NCBI GenBank assembly: GCA_937885465.1
Contig: CAKZZM010000043.1
Location: forward strand, 1-62,217
Length of the DNA: 62,217 nucleotides
Direction: 5' to 3'
Origin: an uncultured Bacteroidales bacterium
GTDB lineage: Bacteria; Bacteroidota; Bacteroidia; Bacteroidales; Paludibacteraceae
Positions 1 to 7,591 of this stretch are shown in pieces. The notes under the pieces are model-generated. The model saw only the letters and a program-made list of their open reading frames with translations, had not been told where the DNA came from and ran no database searches. Position 1 is the stretch's first letter; each line of letters begins with the position of its first letter. Both the position numbers and the translations under genes were made by a program.

Positions 1-81
1 ACGTTCTCCACTATTTTATCGCGGACGAGCCGTCCGCGTCCCACGTTCTCCACTATGAACGTTCGGAGACGTTCTCCACTA
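1..81. repeat. Family-2 and family-1 palindromic repeats
   Basis: A partial repeat end (ACGTTCTCCACT) at 1-12 is followed by a family-2 hairpin at 20-38 (CGCGGACG, loop AGC, CGTCCGCG) that ends in the shared CGTTCTCCACT tail at about 44-54. A complete family-1 copy follows at 57-80 in the reverse orientation. The cluster lies downstream of the leftward phosphopantetheinyl transferase gene. The same units recur elsewhere in the window, which is why they are called repeats rather than a single terminator. Confidence 0.85.
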
Positions 82-165
82 GAAAGTGCGGGCAGAGCCC
101 TAAAGTGGAAAAGATAGAGTATAAATATGAAGATGTTGTGACAAGAAATGTAAGATCGAAGTTTC

Positions 166-759
166 TTAATTTGCATACACAGCCACAGAACATATATAAT
201 TTTTCTCCCTGTTGAAACTTGTCTCGATGCTATAATGCTCACTCTCTTTGAGCACACCTCTCATATCACCTGTTATACCCGTTCCGATTAATTTAAGCAC
301 GGCCTCCTTCTTTGTCCAAAGGGCTATAAATCTTTCCTTTTCATTTACAGAACCTTTAATATACTCCACCTCATCATCGCTCATCGTATAAGTCAACAGC
401 GAATCACTAATCTGCCTATCCGTACTCTCTATATCCACACCTATCGGCTCATCAGATACTACAACTGCTATTGCATTCTTGCAATGAGAAAGAGAGAAGT
501 ACTTCATCTCAGAGGCTATTACACCCTCTGCATAATACGGCTTACCTCGTTCATCACATTCCCAATCAGGTAGTTTAACGCCAAATAAGTCTTGCAATAT
601 GCAGAAACTCTTAAGACTCATAAACTGCCTTACCGCACTCTTATAGCGTATTGCTTCTTTCCTTCTCTTCGGAGGAACTAATGGAAATAATTCCGCAACC
701 AAGCTCTTCGCAGACTCTTCTTGCTGAGGAATATTATCATATAGAGAAATATAAAACAT
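166..759 (-). CDS. Sfp-type 4'-phosphopantetheinyl transferase
   Basis: The 197-residue product has the signature of Sfp/Gsp-type transferases, which move phosphopantetheine from CoA to a serine of acyl or peptidyl carrier proteins in the cytosol. Visible motifs are FSLSH near 88-92, GVDIE at 107-111 (D109 and E111 as Mg ligands) and WTKKEAVLK at 148-156 with the catalytic Glu152. Length fits a compact Sfp-type enzyme. The ATG at 759 is the only good start. It is divergent from nagB, and its transcript would carry a roughly 145-base leader that contains dispersed repeats. No carrier-protein or synthase gene is nearby, so the target may be the housekeeping acyl carrier protein or a remote cluster. 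Confidence 0.9.
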   Translation of the reverse strand: MFYISLYDNIPQQEESAKSLVAELFPLVPPKRRKEAIRYKSAVRQFMSLKSFCILQDLFGVKLPDWECDERGKPYYAEGVIASEMKYFSLSHCKNAIAVVVSDEPIGVDIESTDRQISDSLLTYTMSDDEVEYIKGSVNEKERFIALWTKKEAVLKLIGTGITGDMRGVLKESEHYSIETSFNREKNYICSVAVYAN

Positions 760-783
760 TGAATTAGAAGTACGAAACGCTTA

Positions 784-898
784 CGCTACTTATTTACGAT
801 GTACCGCTTACGCTAAGGGGGCGTTATCATGAAGTACGATGTACGATGTACGATGTACCGCTTGCGCTAAGGTGCTACGTTCGGAGACGTTCTCCACT
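784..898. repeat. Intergenic repeat block with family-1 copy
   Basis: The block contains two near-identical 18-mers (GTACCGCTTACGCTAAGG and GTACCGCTTGCGCTAAGG), several CGATGTACGATGTACGA-like units, and one family-1 copy at 877-898. It sits in the predicted leader of the phosphopantetheinyl transferase transcript, between that gene and its promoter. Similar TACGATGTACGA strings recur at about 35,072-35,112 and 37,203-37,258. Confidence 0.75.
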
Positions 899-910
899 TT
901 GTATTAAACG

Positions 911-941
911 CAAAGGTAAAACAAAATACACTAATACGCAA
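911..941 (-). promoter_or_regulatory. Promoter of the phosphopantetheinyl transferase
   Basis: Read on the minus strand, the -7 box is TACCTTTG (911-918 on plus) and TTG lies 20 bases upstream (939-941). This matches the Bacteroidetes housekeeping pattern. It is back to back with the nagB promoter. Confidence 0.7.
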
Positions 942-948
942 ATTATTA

Positions 949-979
949 TTGTCAGTTTCAAAAAAAAAAATTAACTTTG
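949..979 (+). promoter_or_regulatory. Promoter of nagB
   Basis: TTG at 949-951 and TAACTTTG at 972-979 are 20 bases apart, the Bacteroidetes sigma-ABfr pattern. The leader to the nagB ATG is about 35 bases and AT-rich. Confidence 0.8.
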
Positions 980-1019
980 CACAAATAAAATATATTAATT
1001 TTTTAATTTTTTAATTGAT

Positions 1020-1811
1020 ATGCGTCTTATCATAGAACCGGATTACGACAAAATGTCGGTATGGGCAGCAGAGTATGTTGCTCGTCGTATTAACGAAGCC
1101 AAACCTACGGAAGGACAGCCGTTCAAACTCGGTCTGCCTACCGGCTCATCTCCTCTCGGCATGTATCGCCACTTAGTTAAACTGAACAAAGAAGGTAAAG
1201 TATCGTTCCGCAACGTCATCACATTTAATATGGATGAGTATGTTGGTCTGCGAGAGTCCCACCCTGAGAGTTATCACTCATTTATGTGGAACAACTTCTT
1301 CTCACATATCGATATTCGCAAAGAGAATGTTAATATTCTCAACGGCAATGCTCCCGACTTGCAGGCAGAATGTGAGAGTTACGAAGAGCGCATCAGAAAA
1401 GCGGGCGGCATCGACCTCTTCCTTGGCGGTATAGGTCCCGATGGTCATATTGCCTTTAACGAGCCCGGGTCGTCACTTGCTTCCCGAACCCGCCAAAAGA
1501 CCCTCACTACCGACACTATTATTGCCAACTCTCGTTTCTTTGAAGGTGACATCAATCAAGTGCCCAAGACTGCTCTCACTGTAGGTGTTGCCACCGTAAT
1601 GGATGCCAAAGAAGTGCTTATTATGGTAAACGGGCACAATAAAGCCCAAGCACTGCGTCACGCCGTAGAAGAACCTATCAGCCAAATGTGGACTATATCT
1701 GCACTGCAAATGCACCCGCACGGGATCATTGTTTGTGATGAAGCCGCCTGCGATTTGCTCACTCACGGCACATACAAATATTTCCTTGATATAGAGAAAA
1801 ACAATCTTTAA
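1020..1811 (+). CDS. nagB: Glucosamine-6-phosphate deaminase
   Basis: The 263-residue enzyme converts glucosamine-6-phosphate to fructose-6-phosphate and ammonia, which links amino-sugar catabolism to glycolysis. The catalytic set is in place with the numbering of the E. coli enzyme: Asp72 in MDEY, Asp141 and His143 in GPDGHIAFNEP, and Glu148. LPTGSSPLGMY (39-49) is the phosphate-binding loop. Length matches the family. The ATG at 1020 follows a clear promoter by about 40 bases. No nagA lies beside it. The next gene, a TerB-DnaJ protein, starts 53 bases downstream on the same strand and may be co-transcribed. Confidence 0.96.
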   Translation: MRLIIEPDYDKMSVWAAEYVARRINEAKPTEGQPFKLGLPTGSSPLGMYRHLVKLNKEGKVSFRNVITFNMDEYVGLRESHPESYHSFMWNNFFSHIDIRKENVNILNGNAPDLQAECESYEERIRKAGGIDLFLGGIGPDGHIAFNEPGSSLASRTRQKTLTTDTIIANSRFFEGDINQVPKTALTVGVATVMDAKEVLIMVNGHNKAQALRHAVEEPISQMWTISALQMHPHGIIVCDEAACDLLTHGTYKYFLDIEKNNL

Positions 1812-1864
1812 TGACGATATACAAAGTAACGGGTATATCGCAAATTTGCTAATCGTAAATAATC

Positions 1865-2659
1865 ATGTCAGCAGCAAAATGGATATTTGGCGGCTTAGGT
1901 TTCGTACTCGGCGGGCCTATCGGTGCTCTCATCGGAATACTGATAGGACAGGCGTATGAGCAACCCAAAGCCCTCCCAAATGGTAACAACAATTATGAGA
2001 GAAAAGATGGCAATGTATGGGAAACAAACAACAGTAAAGGAACACGAACAGAGCGCAAAACTCGGCAAACGGTTTCTCCTAACGATATTCGTATAGCACT
2101 GCTCGTGCTTATTGCCTGCGTAATGAAAGCCGATGGGCATGTGAAGAAAAACGAACTCGACTTAGTTAAGCAGTTTCTTGTTCGCAACTACGGAGAGCAA
2201 GGTGCAGTAGAAGCACTAAAATTACTCAAAGGACTGCTTGATCAAGATATCAATCACATTAGCGTATCTGAACAGATAGCAGATAATCTCAATTATTCCA
2301 CCCGCTTCGAGTTGCTTCATTTTCTCTTAGAGTTAGCACACGCAGACGGCATATACGATGAAAAAGAAGAGAGCCTCATACTCAATATCTCTCTTCATCT
2401 TGGTCTGAGCAATGCCGACTACCGTTCTCTTGTTGCTCTTTATAAGAAAAATGTTGATCCTAATTGGGCATACGAGGCTTTGGAGACAGCCCCTACTGCC
2501 ACTGACGAAGAGGTGAAAAAAGCATACCGCCGCGTTGCTATGAAATATCACCCTGATAAAGTGGCATCCGCCGGCGAGGAAATAAAGCAAAAAGCCACCG
2601 AGAAGTTCCAGCAAATAAATAAAGCATACGAATATATCAAACAACAACGCGGATTATGA
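1865..2659 (+). CDS. TerB-DnaJ co-chaperone, DjlA-like
   Basis: The 264-residue protein has a Gly-rich hydrophobic N-terminal segment (residues 5-29, probable membrane anchor), a TerB/DjlA-type all-helical acidic domain (about 75-195, with KADGHVKKNE and HADGIYDEKE), and a C-terminal J domain (about 200-262) with the HPD motif at 229-231. This order is that of DjlA-type co-chaperones, which stimulate DnaK ATPase at the membrane. Its stop overlaps the start of the LD-carboxypeptidase gene by four bases (ATGA), so translation is probably coupled. The Bacteroidetes form is divergent from E. coli DjlA, so no symbol is given. Confidence 0.88.
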   Translation: MSAAKWIFGGLGFVLGGPIGALIGILIGQAYEQPKALPNGNNNYERKDGNVWETNNSKGTRTERKTRQTVSPNDIRIALLVLIACVMKADGHVKKNELDLVKQFLVRNYGEQGAVEALKLLKGLLDQDINHISVSEQIADNLNYSTRFELLHFLLELAHADGIYDEKEESLILNISLHLGLSNADYRSLVALYKKNVDPNWAYEALETAPTATDEEVKKAYRRVAMKYHPDKVASAGEEIKQKATEKFQQINKAYEYIKQQRGL

Positions 2660-3525
2660 CAATAGAAATCGTTGCTCCGTCCGGTGTAATTGATCCTCAA
2701 CACATAACCTCTGCTGCCGCTTTTTTGCAGCAGCAGGGGTTTATTGTTAATGTGGCCCATCACGCCGTTGGCTCGTTTGGTCGTTTCTCCGGCACAGCAA
2801 AGGAACGACTTGCCGACCTTAATGCTGCTTTGGGCAACCCGCAAAACGATATTATTTTATGCGCTCGCGGGGGATACGGATTATCGCAGATTGTTGATAA
2901 GGTAATAGTGTCCGACAAGCACTGCCCGCTGCTTGTCGGCTTTTCCGATATAACCGCTCTGCATAACCTCTTAGGACATAAAAATATCCCGTCACTGCAC
3001 GCAGCGATGTGCAAGCATATAGCAGAATATGCAGAACACAAGCAATCAGTGGACTTACTGCTCGGCTGCCTTAGAGGCTTATTTCCCGCCTACTCTATTC
3101 CACCACATCAGCTCAACATTTCAGGTGAAGCACGCGGAACACTACGCGGCGGAAATCTTAGCGTCATTTGCTCATTGCAGGGCACTCCTTTCGCCACGAA
3201 TATTGGTAAGGGCGACATTCTTTTTATAGAAGATGTCGGCGAACACCCATACGCCATTGACCGTATGATGAATAATCTGCGCCTGAGCGGGGTGTTATCA
3301 CACCTCGGCGGACTCATTGTCGGACAATTCTCTGATTACGAAGAAGACCCGCGTATGCCTTTCACCGTTTATGAAGGCATACAAAAAATGGTAGCCGATT
3401 ACGGCTACCCTGTTTTGTTCAATTTTCCTGCCGGCCATGTTAGCGACAATCGTCCGCTTCTGCTTAACGCACCTTGCTGTTTATCTGTTTCTGAGGCAGG
3501 AGGAAATTTAGAGTTTAAAGTTTAG
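2656..3525 (+). CDS. LD-carboxypeptidase (peptidase family S66)
   Basis: The 289-residue protein resembles LdcA-type muramoyltetrapeptide carboxypeptidases, which remove the terminal D-alanine from recycled murein tetrapeptides in the cytosol. The nucleophile is Ser97 in GFSDITALHN, the Glu of the triad lies in FIEDVGE (about 195), and the His is in FPAGHVSDN near 260. ARGGYG (70-75) is the conserved oxyanion region. There is no signal peptide, as expected. It is translationally coupled to the upstream TerB-DnaJ gene. Downstream lies a family-1 repeat array rather than an ordinary terminator. Confidence 0.92.
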   Translation: MTIEIVAPSGVIDPQHITSAAAFLQQQGFIVNVAHHAVGSFGRFSGTAKERLADLNAALGNPQNDIILCARGGYGLSQIVDKVIVSDKHCPLLVGFSDITALHNLLGHKNIPSLHAAMCKHIAEYAEHKQSVDLLLGCLRGLFPAYSIPPHQLNISGEARGTLRGGNLSVICSLQGTPFATNIGKGDILFIEDVGEHPYAIDRMMNNLRLSGVLSHLGGLIVGQFSDYEEDPRMPFTVYEGIQKMVADYGYPVLFNFPAGHVSDNRPLLLNAPCCLSVSEAGGNLEFKV

Positions 3526-3535
3526 TCATCGCGAA

Positions 3536-3641
3536 GAACGTCCGGAGACGTCATCCACTTTTGAACGTTCGGAAACGTTCTCCACTATTAAACGTTCGGA
3601 AACGTTCTCCACTATTAAACGTTCGGAAACGTTCTCCACTA
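3536..3641. repeat. Family-1 repeat, tandem array of four, 27-bp period
   Basis: Four copies begin at 3536, 3563, 3590 and 3617, exactly 27 bases apart. The first is diverged (GTCCGGAGACGTCATCC); the other three are nearly identical, with core AACGTTCGGAAACGTT followed by CTCCACTATT. The unit can fold as a short hairpin (GAACGT/ACGTTC type). The array lies between convergent genes, and its last CTA provides the TAG stop of the leftward phosphatase gene. No spacers separate the units, so it is not a CRISPR. Confidence 0.9.
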
Positions 3642-4118
3642 TTCGGTGCTATCACAGATACTCGTACTACTGATTACTCGTTGCAACATAGCCTTGCAAC
3701 CTTCATCAACATCGCGATAGGCGGCTTCAAAATTCCCCGTGTACCACGGGTCTGCCACGTCTCTCTCTTTATCAGCCCACTGCATCAACAGCGACACTTT
3801 CTTCTCCGCATCTTCACCTACTATATAGCGCAAAAGGCGAAGATTACTTCTATCCATACATACTATATAATCATAGCGAGTATAATCAGAACGAGTGAAT
3901 TGCCGCGCAGCGCGGTGAGTAAAAGGAATAGCCTTTTCCCGCAGTTTGCGCTGCGCAGGAGGATAGATATCGTTACCCGTCTCTTCTGCTGAAACAGCAG
4001 CCGATGATATCTCAATATCATCGGCATAACCGGCATCGTTTACGAGTTTCTTCATCACAAACTCCGCCATTGGTGACCGGCATATATTGCCGTGGCACAC
4101 AAAGAGTATCTTTACCAT
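3639..4118 (-). CDS. Low-molecular-weight protein-tyrosine phosphatase
   Basis: The 159-residue enzyme has the P-loop CHGNICRS at 8-15 (nucleophile Cys8, Arg14) and the general-acid loop DPWY with Asp123, both diagnostic of the class. Members dephosphorylate tyrosine-phosphorylated proteins, often regulators of capsule synthesis, but no tyrosine kinase or polysaccharide genes are near. It begins nine bases after the sdhC stop and is probably on that transcript. The TAG stop (3639-3641) lies inside the last unit of a repeat array, so the final residues (CDSTE) were fixed by where that repeat sits. Confidence 0.93.
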   Translation of the reverse strand: MVKILFVCHGNICRSPMAEFVMKKLVNDAGYADDIEISSAAVSAEETGNDIYPPAQRKLREKAIPFTHRAARQFTRSDYTRYDYIVCMDRSNLRLLRYIVGEDAEKKVSLLMQWADKERDVADPWYTGNFEAAYRDVDEGCKAMLQRVISSTSICDSTE

Positions 4119-4127
4119 AAAATATGA

Positions 4128-4877
4128 TTACGCACACATCGTACCGATATACATGCCGAGGTAATAGACGATTACCGAGGCGAACATAAGGCAGATGAGG
4201 GTAGCAACGACGTTACCGATAACCTTGATGCGCGGCAACCAGATGTTGCTGCTGAGTCCCATAGTCTGCAATGCCGACCAAATGCCATGAGTGAGGTGCA
4301 TCCAGATGGCGGCAATCCAAATCAGATAAAGCACACAATAAACAGGGTGAACCCACGATGCCATGTGAAGCATACCTTCTCTGCCTTCAAGCACTTGTGC
4401 GGGGTCGTAGATACCCGTGAACATATACTTCACGTATGCTGCACCGTTCTGTGGGTCGAAAGCGCCGGTCTTCAATCCTGTCACTTCCTGGAACTGCATC
4501 TTCAGCCAGAAGTTGCAGAGGTGAAGCACTAAAAAACCAAGGATGATAACACCAAGAACAAGCATATTCTGTGAGTTCCAATCTACACCTTCCTGACGAG
4601 CCGTGACCTCATAGCGGTCGTTGCCGCGAGCGCGCCGGTTCTGAATAGTCAGAATAAAAGCATACACAAGGTGCACGACTACCCCAAGGGCGAGGACTGC
4701 TGTGCCGATAAGGGCATACCAGTTAGCACCAAGCACTGAACAAATCCAGTTGTACGCGTCTTCCGAGAAAATGAGCGTCAGGTTCATCGACGCATGGAAG
4801 AGAAGAAACAGTACCAAGAAAGTACCTGAAATACTCATCACGAGCTTGCGTCCGATTGAAGAATCAATTAACCACAT
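4128..4877 (-). CDS. sdhC: Succinate dehydrogenase/fumarate reductase cytochrome b558 subunit
   Basis: The 249-residue protein is the single-polypeptide b558-type membrane anchor of Bacteroides-type complex II. It has five hydrophobic helices (about 15-35, 55-78, 103-125, 170-195, 215-240) with candidate haem ligands in LLFHASMNL, VVHLVYAF, LVLHLCNFW and WMHLTHGIW. In vivo it would bind diheme and menaquinone and hold the flavoprotein and iron-sulphur subunits. Those two genes normally follow directly but are absent here: the next gene is a tyrosine phosphatase nine bases on. A strong promoter lies about 115 bases upstream. Assignment is secure; the missing partners are the oddity. Confidence 0.93.
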   Translation of the reverse strand: MWLIDSSIGRKLVMSISGTFLVLFLLFHASMNLTLIFSEDAYNWICSVLGANWYALIGTAVLALGVVVHLVYAFILTIQNRRARGNDRYEVTARQEGVDWNSQNMLVLGVIILGFLVLHLCNFWLKMQFQEVTGLKTGAFDPQNGAAYVKYMFTGIYDPAQVLEGREGMLHMASWVHPVYCVLYLIWIAAIWMHLTHGIWSALQTMGLSSNIWLPRIKVIGNVVATLICLMFASVIVYYLGMYIGTMCA

Positions 4878-4992
4878 AGTTTTATCTTTTTGAAATTAAT
4901 ATCTCTTTTTATTTCCCATAGACCATACCGTTTATACACCTATATGAACGGATAATCCGATAAAAAATTAAAGTATAAACACAGATTGTTTG

Positions 4993-5022
4993 CAAAGTTA
5001 GTAAAAAAAAATAAAAAATCAA
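4993..5022 (-). promoter_or_regulatory. Promoter of sdhC
   Basis: On the minus strand TAACTTTG (4993-5000) with TTG (5020-5022) 19 bases upstream. It is divergent from the tRNA-Pro promoter. Confidence 0.75.
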
Positions 5023-5050
5023 TTTTTTTGTGCACAAATTATGATTTTTC

Positions 5051-5081
5051 TTGTGAGAATTAATATTTTTTTATAACTTTG
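5051..5081 (+). promoter_or_regulatory. Promoter of tRNA-Pro
   Basis: TTG at 5051-5053 and TAACTTTG at 5074-5081, spacing 20. The tRNA begins 42 bases after the -7 box. Confidence 0.75.
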
Positions 5082-5122
5082 CATTCGCTTTTGGACAAAG
5101 GCACTAATTTATGACCGGTTCT

Positions 5123-5196
5123 CGGGTAGTAGCTCAGCCCGGTAGAGTACGCGTCTGGGGGGCGTGTGGTCGCAGGTTCAAATCCTGTCTACCCGA
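5123..5196 (+). tRNA. tRNA-Pro (GGG)
   Basis: The 74-base cloverleaf has acceptor arms CGGGTAG/CTACCCG with discriminator A, D-arm GCTC...GAGT, anticodon stem CGCGT/GCGTG with loop CTGGGGG (anticodon GGG), and a T-arm GCAGG-TTCAAAT-CCTGT. It reads proline codons CCC and CCU. CCA is not encoded. It has its own promoter and is followed by a 13-bp intrinsic terminator. Confidence 0.93.
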
Positions 5197-5200
5197 CAGA

Positions 5201-5243
5201 AAACGAAGAGAAACCTTACTATTTCTCTTCGTTTGTTTTTTCT
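5201..5243 (+). terminator. Intrinsic terminator after tRNA-Pro
   Basis: Perfect 13-bp stem (AAACGAAGAGAAA / TTTCTCTTCGTTT, 5201-5213 with 5222-5234) with an 8-base loop and a run of T from 5236. Confidence 0.9.
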
Positions 5244-5281
5244 TCCTTCTCTTTGCTCTTTGTTCTTATTTTTGTATATAA

Positions 5282-7546
5282 ATGCTACTTGCAGAAGTCA
5301 TATTACCTCTTGCAACACCTGTTTGCTACACCTATCGTATTCCGCCGTCAATAACGACTGATGGCGAAGACCATAATGACGGTGTTTTGCCGCAGGCCGG
5401 TATGCGCGTTCTTGTACCATTAAGGAAGAAAAAAATCTATACAGGTGTTATCCTATCTCTTCAAGAAACAAATCCCACAATAAATGAAGACTACGCTGCG
5501 CTGAAGGATATTATTGAAATTATTGATAACGAGCCCACTGTTTGCCATGAGCAACTGCGATTATGGCAATGGATTGCCGACTATTACCTTTGCACTATCG
5601 GTGAGGTTATGAAAGCGGCTCTGCCAGCCCCAATGAAACCTGAAAGCGAGACGCGACTGAGTCTGAATATGGACTTTGAGGCAACGGAACAACTACCTCA
5701 AAAGCAACAACGCATCTTAGACGCTCTGCTTGACGGCAAACCTCATTCTATTGACCAAATAGTTAGGCAAATAGGAATAAAAACTCTGCTTCCGACCATT
5801 CAAGAGCTACTGTCACTTGGCGCAATAAGTACCGAAGAACAAGTCAAATTGAAGTACGAAGGGCAAAAGTACAAAGGACAACTGACGGAGCAAAGAGCAC
5901 TGCAACCGCTGCACACTCTTTCTCCCGCACAAACCACAGCCTTACAAGGAATCCGACAATCATTCTCGTTACACAACGTAACGCTTCTTTTCGGCGTTAC
6001 CGCCTCAGGCAAAACAGACATCTACACACACCTTATTCAAGAGCAACTCTCGCTTGGAAAGCAGGTTCTCTTTCTTGTTCCTGAAATAGCACTCACCACT
6101 CAACTAACAGATCGGCTACGCAGCATCTTCGGTAACCAAATGTGCGTTTATCACTCGCGTCTGACCGATAGGGAACGCACCAATATCTATATGCACGAAT
6201 TGCATACGAGCAAACTGATAGTAGGTGTCCGATCATCCTTATTCTTACCTTTTCGCAATTTAGGACTTATAATTGTTGACGAAGAGCATGAGACATCCTA
6301 CAAGCAGCAAGATCCTGCCCCTCGATATCACGCACGCGACACCGCTATTGTTCTTGCTTCGTTTTATAATGCTAAAGTGCTTCTCGGAACGGCGACACCT
6401 GCCATAGAGACATTTTACAATGCCAATATCGGGAAATATGGCTTGGTGCAACTCAAAGAAAGGTATAAAAACCTATCGCTGCCGACAATAAGGATGATTG
6501 ACCTGCAACAGCAATATCACAAAAAAGAGATGTATGGTCATTTTTCCGACCCTCTCTTCCTCAAGACAAAAGAAGAGGTGCAAAAAGGAAAACAGGTTAT
6601 ACTCTTCCAAAACAGAAGAGGTTATTCTCCTTATCTCGAATGTAAGCAATGTGCTTATGTGCCCAAATGCATTAACTGCGATGTTGCCCTCACCGTCCAT
6701 AACGGAAGTAAGACAAGCGATAGCAACTCACGATTAGTATGCCACTACTGCGGATACACCATCATAAAACCCGACACCTGCCCCGCATGTAAAAGCAAAG
6801 ACAGTCTCACCGATATGGGCTTTGGCACAGAGAAGATAGAGGACGAACTGCACGAACTGCTACCCGATGCAAAAGTGGCAAGATTAGATCTTGACACAAC
6901 ACGACAAAAGGATAGTCATCACCGCATAATAAAGGACTTTGCCGATCATAAGATAGACATCTTGGTCGGCACGCAAATGGTTACTAAAGGTCTGCACTTC
7001 AACGATGTCAGTGTAGTAGGAGTAATGCGGGCGGATAACTTGCTTAACCAACCCGACTTCCGCGCCACAGAACAAACCTACCATAAACTTGAACAAGTAG
7101 CCGGTCGCGCCGGCAGAACGCATGAAGAGGGGGAAGTGTACATCCAGACTTCTGACCCTAACCACCCCGTTTTCTCATGGCTTCAAGAGCATAACTATAC
7201 CGCTATGTATAATGCCCAACTGCATGAGCGACAACTGTTTCGTTATCCGCCATTTTACCGCCTTATCAGTATCACAATAAAGGCGCGAGAATTATCGCGC
7301 CTTGAAACCGCAGCACTCACGCTGCAAGAAACACTAAGAAAAATCTTCGGCATGCGGTGCTCTAATGTTATCACTCCCGCTATCAGCCGCATTCAAAATA
7401 TGCACAATCGCCAACTGCTACTTAAGATTGAGAGAGAAAGCAACATCCGCAAAGCAAAAGAACTACTCGCCAACGCCATTCACTACACAACCTCACTGCC
7501 TCAATGTAAAGGAACAATCATCTTCTGCGATGTTGACCCCTTATGA
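5282..7546 (+). CDS. priA: Primosomal protein N', replication-restart helicase
   Basis: The 754-residue protein is PriA, the 3'-5' superfamily-2 helicase that recognises stalled forks and loads the primosome. The N-terminal DNA-binding region starts with LLAEVILPLATPVCYTY. The Walker A motif (GVTASGKT) lies at about 236-243, the DEEH box near 331, and eight cysteines of the zinc-binding insert at about 454-500 (CKQCAYVPKC, CHYC, CPAC). Length is usual for the family. The ATG at 5282 is only eight bases after a TATTTTTG box (5267-5274), so the message may be leaderless; a matching TTG is not seen at the right distance. It follows tRNA-Pro and its terminator. Confidence 0.96.
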   Translation: MLLAEVILPLATPVCYTYRIPPSITTDGEDHNDGVLPQAGMRVLVPLRKKKIYTGVILSLQETNPTINEDYAALKDIIEIIDNEPTVCHEQLRLWQWIADYYLCTIGEVMKAALPAPMKPESETRLSLNMDFEATEQLPQKQQRILDALLDGKPHSIDQIVRQIGIKTLLPTIQELLSLGAISTEEQVKLKYEGQKYKGQLTEQRALQPLHTLSPAQTTALQGIRQSFSLHNVTLLFGVTASGKTDIYTHLIQEQLSLGKQVLFLVPEIALTTQLTDRLRSIFGNQMCVYHSRLTDRERTNIYMHELHTSKLIVGVRSSLFLPFRNLGLIIVDEEHETSYKQQDPAPRYHARDTAIVLASFYNAKVLLGTATPAIETFYNANIGKYGLVQLKERYKNLSLPTIRMIDLQQQYHKKEMYGHFSDPLFLKTKEEVQKGKQVILFQNRRGYSPYLECKQCAYVPKCINCDVALTVHNGSKTSDSNSRLVCHYCGYTIIKPDTCPACKSKDSLTDMGFGTEKIEDELHELLPDAKVARLDLDTTRQKDSHHRIIKDFADHKIDILVGTQMVTKGLHFNDVSVVGVMRADNLLNQPDFRATEQTYHKLEQVAGRAGRTHEEGEVYIQTSDPNHPVFSWLQEHNYTAMYNAQLHERQLFRYPPFYRLISITIKARELSRLETAALTLQETLRKIFGMRCSNVITPAISRIQNMHNRQLLLKIERESNIRKAKELLANAIHYTTSLPQCKGTIIFCDVDPL

Positions 7547-7574
7547 TTTTTCGAATGTGCAGAATCTCGAAAAA
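7547..7574. terminator. Possible convergent hairpin between priA and the nucleoside kinase
   Basis: TTTTTCGA (7547-7554) can pair with TCGAAAAA (7567-7574) across a 12-base loop. It is weak in GC but lies exactly between two convergent genes. Confidence 0.4.
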
Positions 7575-7591
7575 ACGAGTAAACACAACAT

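Noticed and set aside
3536..3641. CRISPR-like array of 27-bp units
   Set aside because: The units are contiguous, with no unique spacers.
3561..3992. 143-codon rightward frame starting in the family-1 array
   Set aside because: It begins with the translated repeat (NVRKRSPL) and otherwise lies antisense to the phosphatase gene.
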